Assembly: GCA_905198125.1 (NCBI GenBank)
Contig: CAJKBH010000029.1
Coordinates: 1-39,615 of the forward strand
Length of the DNA stretch: 39,615 nt
From: an uncultured Porphyromonadaceae bacterium
GTDB lineage: Bacteria > Bacteroidota > Bacteroidia > Bacteroidales > Muribaculaceae
Reading direction: 5' to 3'
Under the pieces are notes generated by a model. That model was not told where the DNA came from and ran no database searches. It saw nothing but the letters and a program-made list of their open reading frames with translations. This document shows, piece by piece, positions 15,063 to 22,559 of the stretch (the first letter of the stretch is position 1; each line of letters starts with the position of its first letter). The translations under genes and the position numbers were made by a program.

Positions 15063-16673
15063 TTATTTCACCATTACCTTTACGGCCTTGCGGAACGTGG
15101 GCTTGGTCACGATGTAGATGCCTCGTGCCAGGTTCTCGCCGCTGCACTGACGGCCGTTGAGGTCGAATATCATGGCGCCCTCCGGAGCGAGGATGTTGTT
15201 GCCCCACACTTCCACCAGGACGCTGTCGTCGTTGTCACCGTCAGCTGCGGGAACGTCCTCGATGCCCGAGCCCTGTTTGCGCGTCAGGGTCAGCTTGGCG
15301 TTGCGCACCTCCCATGTGTCGGCGCCCGACGTGTTGGACTGATATTTGAATCCGACGCGTATCTTGGAGCCGGTCTTGCCATATTCCGACAGGTCGATGT
15401 CGCCCGAGTTGGAGAATATCCACTTGCCGGACACAGGCCATGACGGAACCTCGAAAGTCTTGATGTATCCCGCGTCGTTGGCGTTGACGCTCATATCCAT
15501 CACCGCTACCTTGCAGAGATCCTGCAGCGTGGTCTGGAACCTGGCGGCGTGGTCGAAGCTGAAAGTGGCGGCTTCCACGTCCGTCATGTCCACCTCAGGA
15601 CCCCACACGTATGCCTCGGCGGCGTATGGAGCGCCATCCATGTAGGCGCTGCCGTTCATGTAATACTTGGTGGGTTTGTTTTTGTCGGTGTATGATTTCC
15701 ACTGCCATACGTAGCTGAGGGCCGGATCCATCGAGACGATGTCAAAATCCCAGCCTGCTCCACCGTTCGGATCGTCTTCACCCAGCCAGTTGAACACATT
15801 CTGATCCGTCGGGTCTTTCGGATCCTCGGGGTCGTCGCCGCCACCGCCGGAACCTGTGTTGTAAGGCACGTTCTTCTTGGCGCCCCAGATATGGTCGGCC
15901 AGGTCGGGGAGGTCGATGAACGGATTGCGGTTGCCCTGCTCCTTCTGAATGCCGTCATTGCGGTCGCGTTCCTTCTGGCTCACGGCATCAAGGTTGGACC
16001 AGCTGAGCAGAAGCTCCTGCGCCCAGGGCTTGAACATAAGCTCATTGCCGGTGTCGTACATCCAGGTGAAGCGAGTGCCCCATTTCATGTCCTTGTAGGC
16101 GCAGAACATATACATGAACACGCGGGCGAAGTCGCCCTTGTATTCATCTGCCGGTTCGTAAACATAGTTGGAGCCGCCGCCGGTGTTGCTGGTAGGATGA
16201 CCTACGAACGTCACGCCGTTCTCCCATGTCGGAGTGCCCGACACTACGCCAAGAGGATAATTGGACTTGCGGTTGTTGGCCGTCTTATCCGATGGATTGA
16301 GGTGTACGATGTCCTTGTAAGCGGCGTTTTCTGTGCCGTCCCACCATGAATTGGCCACCGAGTGCTCGATGTTCATGCCGCTGTGGCCGTTGGTCGACAC
16401 CAGGTTGTTGCTGTACATGTCCCACCAGTATTCCTGACCGTTCACCACCTTGATGTCGGTGGAGCGGAAGGCGCGCCAGGTGGCGTCGCCATAGCTGATT
16501 TCCTTATGTCCCGCGGCCATCTTCTTGATGGCGTCCATCAGTGCGGCACCGCATTTGCCGTTCAGAGAGTTGTAATAATTAGCGGGGTATCCGCCGAATG
16601 CATCGACAGTACCCAATCCGCCAAACATCAGGAGTCCGGCGGCTATGATCAGATTTCGTCTTGATAATGTCAT
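15063..16673 (-). CDS. Secreted endonuclease I with jelly-roll domain and sorting-like tail
   Basis: About 536 residues from the chosen ATG at 16673, which gives a clean signal peptide (NLIIAAGLLMFGGLGTVDA); ATGs at 16706 and 16739 are in frame and would add a poor N-terminus. The nuclease domain (about 28-285) has the EndA/NucM/Vvn features: MNIEHSVANSWW with the general base near H104, HLNPSDKTANNRKSNYPLG for the metal site, and the EPADEYKGDFAR, GNRNPFIDLPDL signatures. A Gly/Asp/Pro linker leads to a choice-of-anchor-J-like jelly roll (about 320-470), closely related to domains in the lipoproteins at 22560 and 24104. The last 70 residues (MIFDLNGRQ, LARGIYIVT, KAVKVMV) resemble a type IX sorting tail. 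Likely cuts extracellular DNA/RNA non-specifically. Confidence 0.88.
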   Translation of the reverse strand: MTLSRRNLIIAAGLLMFGGLGTVDAFGGYPANYYNSLNGKCGAALMDAIKKMAAGHKEISYGDATWRAFRSTDIKVVNGQEYWWDMYSNNLVSTNGHSGMNIEHSVANSWWDGTENAAYKDIVHLNPSDKTANNRKSNYPLGVVSGTPTWENGVTFVGHPTSNTGGGSNYVYEPADEYKGDFARVFMYMFCAYKDMKWGTRFTWMYDTGNELMFKPWAQELLLSWSNLDAVSQKERDRNDGIQKEQGNRNPFIDLPDLADHIWGAKKNVPYNTGSGGGGDDPEDPKDPTDQNVFNWLGEDDPNGGAGWDFDIVSMDPALSYVWQWKSYTDKNKPTKYYMNGSAYMDGAPYAAEAYVWGPEVDMTDVEAATFSFDHAARFQTTLQDLCKVAVMDMSVNANDAGYIKTFEVPSWPVSGKWIFSNSGDIDLSEYGKTGSKIRVGFKYQSNTSGADTWEVRNAKLTLTRKQGSGIEDVPAADGDNDDSVLVEVWGNNILAPEGAMIFDLNGRQCSGENLARGIYIVTKPTFRKAVKVMVK

Positions 16674-16746
16674 TAGATAGTTCACATTTTCATGGTTAAC
16701 CGTCATGCCGCGCGTGCCTTTTGCCGGGCAGAGTGACATGGGGAAG

Positions 16747-16754
16747 CAAAGTTA
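16747..16754 (-). promoter_or_regulatory. -7 box (TAACTTTG, minus strand) of the secreted nuclease gene
   Basis: On the minus strand TAACTTTG lies about 74 bases before the chosen start at 16673 and would start transcription near 16740. No TTG stands at the expected -33 distance; the region upstream is very AT-rich. Confidence 0.55.
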
Positions 16755-16778
16755 CAAATAATATTTCAAATAAAATAT

Positions 16779-16815
16779 GTTATCTGACAAATAATAAGGA
16801 AATATTTCAGATAAC
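16779..16815. promoter_or_regulatory. Perfect inverted repeat GTTATCTGA/TCAGATAAC
   Basis: GTTATCTGA at 16779-16787 and TCAGATAAC at 16807-16815 are a perfect 9-base inverted repeat with a 19-base AT-rich spacer. It sits just upstream of the nuclease -7 box and downstream of ruvC. An operator for the nuclease gene is likelier than a terminator because the spacer is long and no T run follows. Confidence 0.45.
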
Positions 16816-16853
16816 GGAATATGAGACTGTGTGCGGTGCTGAATGCGGGGGTA

Positions 16854-17432
16854 TCAGTGCGCGAGTTTGTCGGGATTTTTCGCGATGAATTCGGCCCACG
16901 ACTTGGGGGCCTTGGCAGTGGCGGTGGGTTTGGCGGTTTCGTAGAAATGGGTTAGGGCGACGGCCACGGCATCGGTGGCGTCGAGCAGCGTGGGCATCTG
17001 GCTCTGCGGGATGCGCAGCAGGTGCTGCACCATGTTGGCCACCTGTTCCTTGGATGCCTGACCGTTGCCGGTGACGGCCATCTTGACCAGACGCGGGGCG
17101 TATTCGGCGATGGGTATGTCGCGGGCTAGACAGGCCGCCATGGCCACGCCCTGCGCGCGGCCGAGTTTCAGCATCGACTGGATGTTCTTGCCGAAGAAAG
17201 GCGCCTCCAATGCCACCTCGTCGGGCAGATACTGGGCGGCAAGACTCTCCACGCGCTCGTAGATGCGGTGAAGGCGCAGGTAATGACTCTCGAAACGGTC
17301 CAGCTTGATGACGCCCTGCACTATCACCTCCGGCTTCCTGCCGCGTATGCCCAATACGCCATAGCCCATGACACGTGTGCCCGGGTCGATGCCCATTATG
17401 ATGCGGTCGTATTCTTTCAGTTTCTCGGTCAT
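16854..17432 (-). CDS. ruvC: Holliday junction resolvase RuvC
   Basis: A 192-residue RNase H-fold endodeoxyribonuclease that cleaves Holliday junctions with RuvAB. The catalytic acidic residues are visible: D16 in GIDPGT, E76 in ALEAPF, and D151/D154 in LLDATDAVAVALTH. It also has the conserved KNIQSMLKLGRAQG and GNGQASKEQVANM segments. The length is slightly above the family's usual 160-190 residues because of an N-terminal MTEKLKEYDR and an Ala/Lys-rich C-terminal tail. The upstream region contains a weak TAATTTCG box on the minus strand. It is the first minus-strand gene of the ruvC-nuclease-korAB series, though the nuclease has its own promoter. Confidence 0.95.
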   Translation of the reverse strand: MTEKLKEYDRIIMGIDPGTRVMGYGVLGIRGRKPEVIVQGVIKLDRFESHYLRLHRIYERVESLAAQYLPDEVALEAPFFGKNIQSMLKLGRAQGVAMAACLARDIPIAEYAPRLVKMAVTGNGQASKEQVANMVQHLLRIPQSQMPTLLDATDAVAVALTHFYETAKPTATAKAPKSWAEFIAKNPDKLAH

Positions 17433-17495
17433 CCTTTCATTTTTCGTACTGCGAAATTACAAAATTCCAGCCATTCTTGAGTATTTTTTACTGTT

Positions 17496-17552
17496 AAAGT
17501 GCTCTTTGTAAAAAGCACTTTCGTGGTAAAAATGCTCTCCGGAGAATGCTCT
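17496..17552. promoter_or_regulatory. Hairpin, palindrome and GCTCT repeats in the deoC upstream region
   Basis: AAAGTGCT at 17496-17503 and AGCACTTT at 17514-17521 form a perfect 8-base inverted repeat; TCTCCGGAGA at 17536-17545 is a perfect 10-base palindrome. GCTCT occurs at 17501, 17534 and 17548. The cluster lies 70-130 bases upstream of the deoC -7 box in the 296-base ruvC-deoC gap. An operator region is plausible. Confidence 0.45.
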
Positions 17553-17622
17553 TTTGAAAATAAGAGTGTATTAACAATGTGTTACGAGACGAAAAAAATT
17601 TTATTAATTGCAAAATTATCCA

Positions 17623-17630
17623 TAAATTTG
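17623..17630 (+). promoter_or_regulatory. -7 box (TAAATTTG) upstream of deoC
   Basis: TAAATTTG fits TAnnTTTG and lies 98 bases before the deoC ATG. The expected -33 position holds TTTT rather than TTG. The same promoter could drive the following EEP-receptor-lipoprotein genes, because no terminator separates them. Confidence 0.55.
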
Positions 17631-17728
17631 CAAACTGACAACCGTGTGCGCAGGTTATACCTTAACCATGCGTATAATAATACCTGAAATAATAATACCA
17701 AAACGAAAGAACACAAAGACGAAAGATT

Positions 17729-18607
17729 ATGGACAGATATAACGAGGCCATCAAGGCCAGCAAAGTGACTGAAGACGACGCCCTGGTGGCAAGCGAAGTC
17801 GCAAAGATAGTGGAAAAGGCTCCGCAGTACGCGAGCCCTGAAGTATATAAGTTTCTGTTGAACTCGATAGACCTGACCACCCTCAGCACCGAGGACTCGG
17901 AGCGCAGCGTGGCCAAGTTCACCAACCGTGTCAACGATTTTGATGCCGAATATCCGCAGTACGGCCACGTGGCCGCCATCTGCGTCTATTCCAATTTCGC
18001 CGAGGTGGTGAAGGATCACCTTGACGTGGAGGGTGTTGACGTATGCGTTGTGGCCGGCTGTTTCCCGTCGAGCCAGACGTTTACCGCCGTCAAGGTGGCC
18101 GACGTGGCCCTGGCCGTGGCTTCCGGTGCGCAGGAGGTTGACGTGGTGCTGAACATCGGTATGTTCCTTGACGAGAACTACGAGGAACTGTGCGACGAGC
18201 TGATCGAGCTGAAGAACACCGCCAAGGACGCCAGACTGAAGGTGATACTGGAGACCGGCTGCCTGAAGACGGCCGCCGCCATCAAGCGCGCGTCGATACT
18301 GTCCATGTACTGCGACGCCGACTTCATCAAGACCTCGACCGGCAAGATCTACAAGGGCGCCAGCCTGGAGGCCGCTTACGTGATGTGTCAGTGCATCAAG
18401 GAATACTACGAGAAGACCGGCCGCAAGGTGGGCTTCAAGGCCGCGGGCGGCGTGCGCACCACCGAGGATGCCCTGAACTATTACGCCGTGGTGAAGGAAG
18501 TTCTCGGCGACGAATGGCTGAACCAGGACCTGTTCCGTCTCGGTGCATCCAGCCTGGCCAACGCAGTTCTGTCCAGCCTCGAAGGAAAGGAAGTGAAGTT
18601 CTTCTGA
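17729..18607 (+). CDS. deoC: Deoxyribose-phosphate aldolase
   Basis: A 292-residue class I aldolase that splits 2-deoxyribose-5-phosphate into glyceraldehyde-3-phosphate and acetaldehyde, the last step of deoxynucleoside catabolism. The active-site residues are clear: the Schiff-base Lys K201 in DADFIKTSTGK, K237 in GFKAAGGVRT, and D138 in EVDVVLNIG. The N-terminal 70 residues are a helical extension compared with the about 220-260-residue short forms, as in E. coli-type longer DeoC. It is cytosolic. It leads, with a 65-base gap and no terminator, into an EEP-family nuclease and a TonB-dependent receptor, a context pointing to use of imported DNA-derived nucleosides. Confidence 0.95.
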   Translation: MDRYNEAIKASKVTEDDALVASEVAKIVEKAPQYASPEVYKFLLNSIDLTTLSTEDSERSVAKFTNRVNDFDAEYPQYGHVAAICVYSNFAEVVKDHLDVEGVDVCVVAGCFPSSQTFTAVKVADVALAVASGAQEVDVVLNIGMFLDENYEELCDELIELKNTAKDARLKVILETGCLKTAAAIKRASILSMYCDADFIKTSTGKIYKGASLEAAYVMCQCIKEYYEKTGRKVGFKAAGGVRTTEDALNYYAVVKEVLGDEWLNQDLFRLGASSLANAVLSSLEGKEVKFF

Positions 18608-18672
18608 GTCGTTTTGGACTGACCTGTGGTCGGAATAATCCTCAACCTTAACCTAAACTGTACTTATACATC

Positions 18673-19725
18673 ATGCGAAGACTGATAACTGCGTTGATAG
18701 TGTCGCTGGCTCTGACAGGAGCCGCAGGACAGCTCGCGGCCAAGAAGATAGCCACCTACGGCGTGGCCTTCTACAACCTGGAGAACCTGTTCGACACCAT
18801 CAACAACAACGGCAAATACGACAAGGAGTTCAGTCCCGAGGGCTCGTACCGCTGGGACGGCAAGAAGTACTGGTCGAAGATCAAGAACATAGGATACTCC
18901 ATCTCGCAGATGACCACGCGCACCACGCCCGACGGGCCGGCCGTGATAGGAGTGAGCGAGATAGAGAACATCACCGTGCTGCAGGATCTGGTGAAGGATC
19001 CGCAGATCAAGGACCGCAACTACGGCATAATCCACCACGACAGCCCCGATCGCCGCGGCGTGGACGTGGGTCTGCTGTACAATCCCAAGTTCTTCCGTCC
19101 GCTGCGCACCACCAACCATGTGCTGACCATCGACTCGATGCCGTGGTTCAAGACCCGCGACCAGATGTGCGTTGTCGGGCTGCTGGGCAACAAGGTGACG
19201 GGCTACAGCCGCGTGGCCGTGATAGTGAACCACTGGCCCAGCCGCCGCGGAGGCGAGAAGCAGAGCAGCTACCTGCGCGAAGCCGCCGCAAAGCTGACAC
19301 GCTCCATAGCCGACTCCCTGTATAAGATTGACCCGAAGATAGGTGTCATCGTGATGGGCGACCTCAACGACGACCCGCACAACAAGTCCGTGGCCCAGAC
19401 TCTCGGCGCCGTGAAGCACATCGACAAGACGGTGCCGGGCGGATTCTTCAATCCATTCTGGGAGAAACTGGACAAAGGCATCGGCTCCTATATATATCGC
19501 GGAGGCTGGGACCTGTTCGACCAGATCATAGTAAACAAGAACATAGTGGACGGAGCCTGCGGCGTGAAATACTACGGCGCCGAGGTGCTGAACAAGCCGT
19601 TCCTGCTGCAGCAGGACGGCCAATACAAGGGCTATCCCCTGCGCACCTTCTCGTCGGGAGCCTGGACCAACGGCTATTCCGACCACCTGCCGACCGAGAT
19701 ATTCCTGACCCAAGAAATAGACTGA
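18673..19725 (+). CDS. Exported endonuclease/exonuclease/phosphatase (EEP) family protein
   Basis: A 350-residue protein with a signal peptide (residues 1 to about 23). The EEP/DNase I-like fold is shown by FYNLENLFD at the first strand, the metal-binding Glu in GVSEIEN (about 95-101), RRGVDVGLLYNP, VNHWPSRRGG (about 185-194), GDLNDDP (229-235) and the terminal YSDHLP (335-340) with the catalytic Asp-His. The R-G-G after NHWPS is typical of the Bacteroidetes endonuclease branch. It probably hydrolyses phosphodiesters of nucleic acids in the periplasm. It is followed after 24 bases by a TonB-dependent receptor gene; a 17-base tandem duplication spans its stop codon. A phosphatase rather than nuclease activity is possible within this superfamily. 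Confidence 0.88.
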   Translation: MRRLITALIVSLALTGAAGQLAAKKIATYGVAFYNLENLFDTINNNGKYDKEFSPEGSYRWDGKKYWSKIKNIGYSISQMTTRTTPDGPAVIGVSEIENITVLQDLVKDPQIKDRNYGIIHHDSPDRRGVDVGLLYNPKFFRPLRTTNHVLTIDSMPWFKTRDQMCVVGLLGNKVTGYSRVAVIVNHWPSRRGGEKQSSYLREAAAKLTRSIADSLYKIDPKIGVIVMGDLNDDPHNKSVAQTLGAVKHIDKTVPGGFFNPFWEKLDKGIGSYIYRGGWDLFDQIIVNKNIVDGACGVKYYGAEVLNKPFLLQQDGQYKGYPLRTFSSGAWTNGYSDHLPTEIFLTQEID

Positions 19726-19743
19726 CTCAAGAAATAGACTGAC
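19711..19743 (+). repeat. 17-base tandem duplication over the EEP stop codon
   Basis: CAAGAAATAGACTGAC occurs at 19711-19726 and again at 19728-19743, period 17. The first copy contains the last codons and TGA of the EEP gene; the second lies in the gap before the receptor start. It looks like a recent slippage or duplication. Confidence 0.8.
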
Positions 19744-19749
19744 AATAAC

Positions 19750-22533
19750 ATGCGAACAAGACTGACAATATCGCTGCTGATCGCCCTGGCATTCCAGGGG
19801 ATGGCGGCCACGGGAGTCAAGGGCACGCTGGTGGACGCCAAGAGCGGCGCGCCGGTGGGCAACGCCAATGTGGTGTTGAGCGACCAGGCTCTCTTTGTGA
19901 CCAGCGGCTCGGACGGCGTGTTCACCATCTCCAACGCCCAGCAGGGCAAGGATGTGCTGGAAATCATAGCCTCCGGCTACGAGGATGCATACGTGGACGT
20001 GAACATAGTGGCCGGCATGGTGAGCAACCTGGGCGACATCAAGCTGACGCCCGCCGGATTCGACGCCCCGGCCCTCGATTCCGAGAATTATCTTTTCAAT
20101 GAGGAGGATCTTCTGGACGACGAGGGTCTGAGCCAGAACATCGGTACCATCCAGGGAGCCACGGACGATGTTTATTACCAGGCCGCCAACTATAAGTTCA
20201 GCACCATGCGCTTCAGGCTGCGTGGCTACGAGCAGCAGTGGCAGTCGGGTTACGTGAACGGCTTCAACTTCAACGACGCGATGCGCGGCCGCTTCAACTA
20301 CTCGCAGTTCGGCGGCATGACGTCCAGCGCGTTCCGCTCGCGCACCACCGACCTCGGCATGTCGGCCGCGGCCTACGGCTTCGGCGACATAGGCGGCGCC
20401 ACCAACATCACCACATACGCCTCGCAGTTCGCCCCCGGATGGCGCGGAAACCTGTCGTACACCAACTCCAACTACATGCTGCGCGCCATGCTGCAGTACT
20501 CCACCGGACTCAACAAGCACGGCTGGGCGTTCACAGCTTCCATCATAGGCCGTTACGCTCCGGAGGGCGTGATAGAGGGTACGTTCTACAACAGCTTCGG
20601 TTACTTCCTGTCGCTGCAGAAGGTGTTCAACGACAAGCACAGCCTCAACATCTCCACATGGGGAGCGCCCACACAGCGCGCCACCAACGCCGCCGCAACC
20701 CAGGAGGCTTACGACCTGGCCGGCTCAAACCTGTACAATCCCAGCTGGGGTTACCTGAACGGCAAGAAGAAAAGCTCGCGCATAGTGGAGAGCTTCGACC
20801 CCACCGTGCTGGTAAACTGGATATGGAAACCCAAGATGGGCGTGCAGCTCAACACCGGCGCCGGATTCCGCAGCTCCAACTATTCAAGCTCCGCCATCCA
20901 GTTCTATATGGCTCCGGACCCGAAGCCTGACTATTACCGCAACCTGCCCAGCTACTATAAGCCGACGGCCGACCGCGACCTGGAGCCCGACCTGTTCGCC
21001 GCGCAGCTCGCACAGCAGCAGTATGTGACCGACTGGTGGGGCGGCGACAAGGCCCACCGTCAGATCAACTGGGACAACATCTATCAGACCAACCTGATGA
21101 ACTGCATCCAGTATGACCGCGACCCGGAACTGCGCGGACAGTCCAGCTATATCTTAGAGGACCGTCACAGCAACTTCACGCAGTGGATGCTGAACTCATA
21201 CCTGGATTACCGTCTCAGCGACACGATGACGCTGCAGGGCGGTCTCAGCTTCGACTACACCAACGGCCATTACTACAAGACCGTGCGCGACCTGTTGGGC
21301 GGCGAGTTCTGGCGCGATGTCGACAACTTCTCCGAGCGTGACTTCGCCGGCGACGTCAACATCATGCAGAACGATATGCGCAACCCGAACCGCAAGGTAG
21401 GCAAGGGCGATGTGTTCGGTTACGACTACAACATCCACAACTATCACGGACGCCTGTGGGTGCAGAACCAGATCAACACCCGGCATTTCAACGTGAACTA
21501 CGCGCTGGAGTATAACCTGATCAGCTTCATGCGTCACGGTAACATGCAGAACGGCCGCGCCCCCGAGAATTCCTACGGCAACGGCAAGACTCACACATTC
21601 AACACCGGCGCCCTCAAGGCCGGCGTGACCTACAAGATAGACGGACGCAACTACATCACGGCCCACTTCGGACTCGGCAACCGCGCTCCGCTGCCCTACG
21701 ACGCATACGTGTCGCCCCGCACCAAGGACGACGCCGTGAAGAATCTCGAGACCGAGAAATACATCAGCGCCGACCTCTCCTATACGTGGAACTACAAGAA
21801 CTTCCGCGGTAGCCTCACCGGCTTCATCACCCACAACTGGGACGGCCTGAAGCGCTCAAACTTCTACGACTACCAGGCCAACTCCTTCATGAACTACGCC
21901 ATCAGCGGCATGGAGACCGAGTACAAGGGCGTGGAATTAGGTATGGAGTACAAGATACTGAGCAACCTGTCTGTGACTTTCGCCGGCACATACGCACGCT
22001 ATCAGTACAAGAACAACCCGATGGGTATCCGCAGCTACGAGAACGGCGCGGAGGCCGACATCGAAAAGAGACTGTACTATAAGAATTACCGCATCGGCGG
22101 CACGCCCCAGCAGGTTTACTCCATAGGAGTGAACTACAACATCAAGCAGTGGTTCTTCGAGGCCAACGCCCAGTGGTTCGGCGACACGTGGTTCGAGATC
22201 TCGCCCGCACGCCACGAGGAGATGCCCGACCTGTGGAAATTCTGCTCGTCGGAGGCCGACTACATCAGCCGCCGCGACGCCATCGCACATCAGGACAAAC
22301 TGAACTCCGAATGGGTGGTCAACCTGTCGGTGGGCAAGCTGATATACACGAAGTTCGGTTCGCTGAACTTCAACCTCAGTGTGAACAACCTGCTGAACAA
22401 CCGCAACATCCAGACCGGTGGCTGGCAGGAAGGTAAGTTCGACTATACCAACTATGACGTGAACAAATTCCCCAACAAGATCTGGTACGCCCAGGGCATA
22501 CGCGTGTTCTTCAACGTGGGCATCCGCTTCTAA
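19750..22533 (+). CDS. TonB-dependent outer-membrane receptor (SusC-like, without SusD)
   Basis: A 927-residue outer-membrane transporter. A signal peptide (1 to about 20) is followed by a carboxypeptidase-regulatory-like domain (about 22-100, VKGTLVDAKSGAPVGNANVV), a plug region (about 110-220, RLRGYEQQWQSGYVNGFNFND and GDIGGATNIT), and a long beta-barrel with alternating aromatic residues that ends in GIRVFFNVGIRF, a terminal Phe as usual for BAM substrates. It takes up large ligands using the proton motive force through TonB-ExbBD. No SusD gene follows; two lipoproteins with OB-fold-like and jelly-roll modules do, 26 bases downstream. Together with nucleases on both sides this suggests nucleic-acid fragments as cargo, but the barrel sequence itself does not reveal the substrate. 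Confidence 0.92.
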   Translation: MRTRLTISLLIALAFQGMAATGVKGTLVDAKSGAPVGNANVVLSDQALFVTSGSDGVFTISNAQQGKDVLEIIASGYEDAYVDVNIVAGMVSNLGDIKLTPAGFDAPALDSENYLFNEEDLLDDEGLSQNIGTIQGATDDVYYQAANYKFSTMRFRLRGYEQQWQSGYVNGFNFNDAMRGRFNYSQFGGMTSSAFRSRTTDLGMSAAAYGFGDIGGATNITTYASQFAPGWRGNLSYTNSNYMLRAMLQYSTGLNKHGWAFTASIIGRYAPEGVIEGTFYNSFGYFLSLQKVFNDKHSLNISTWGAPTQRATNAAATQEAYDLAGSNLYNPSWGYLNGKKKSSRIVESFDPTVLVNWIWKPKMGVQLNTGAGFRSSNYSSSAIQFYMAPDPKPDYYRNLPSYYKPTADRDLEPDLFAAQLAQQQYVTDWWGGDKAHRQINWDNIYQTNLMNCIQYDRDPELRGQSSYILEDRHSNFTQWMLNSYLDYRLSDTMTLQGGLSFDYTNGHYYKTVRDLLGGEFWRDVDNFSERDFAGDVNIMQNDMRNPNRKVGKGDVFGYDYNIHNYHGRLWVQNQINTRHFNVNYALEYNLISFMRHGNMQNGRAPENSYGNGKTHTFNTGALKAGVTYKIDGRNYITAHFGLGNRAPLPYDAYVSPRTKDDAVKNLETEKYISADLSYTWNYKNFRGSLTGFITHNWDGLKRSNFYDYQANSFMNYAISGMETEYKGVELGMEYKILSNLSVTFAGTYARYQYKNNPMGIRSYENGAEADIEKRLYYKNYRIGGTPQQVYSIGVNYNIKQWFFEANAQWFGDTWFEISPARHEEMPDLWKFCSSEADYISRRDAIAHQDKLNSEWVVNLSVGKLIYTKFGSLNFNLSVNNLLNNRNIQTGGWQEGKFDYTNYDVNKFPNKIWYAQGIRVFFNVGIRF

Positions 22534-22559
22534 GGAACCGACCATAAACATATAAGACA

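Noticed and set aside
13137..15443. Long open frames on the plus strand opposite korA and the nuclease
   Set aside because: They are antisense to genes with clear catalytic motifs and have low-complexity Val/Gly/His-rich translations typical of the reverse of GC-rich genes.
17499..17687. A 62-codon frame in the deoC upstream region
   Set aside because: It starts with GTG inside a hairpin, crosses the deoC -7 box and has AT-rich random-looking sequence.
18664..20640. A 658-codon minus-strand frame opposite the EEP and receptor genes
   Set aside because: It spans two well-supported plus-strand genes, its translation is Val/His/Leu-rich without domains, and it has no promoter-like sequence.
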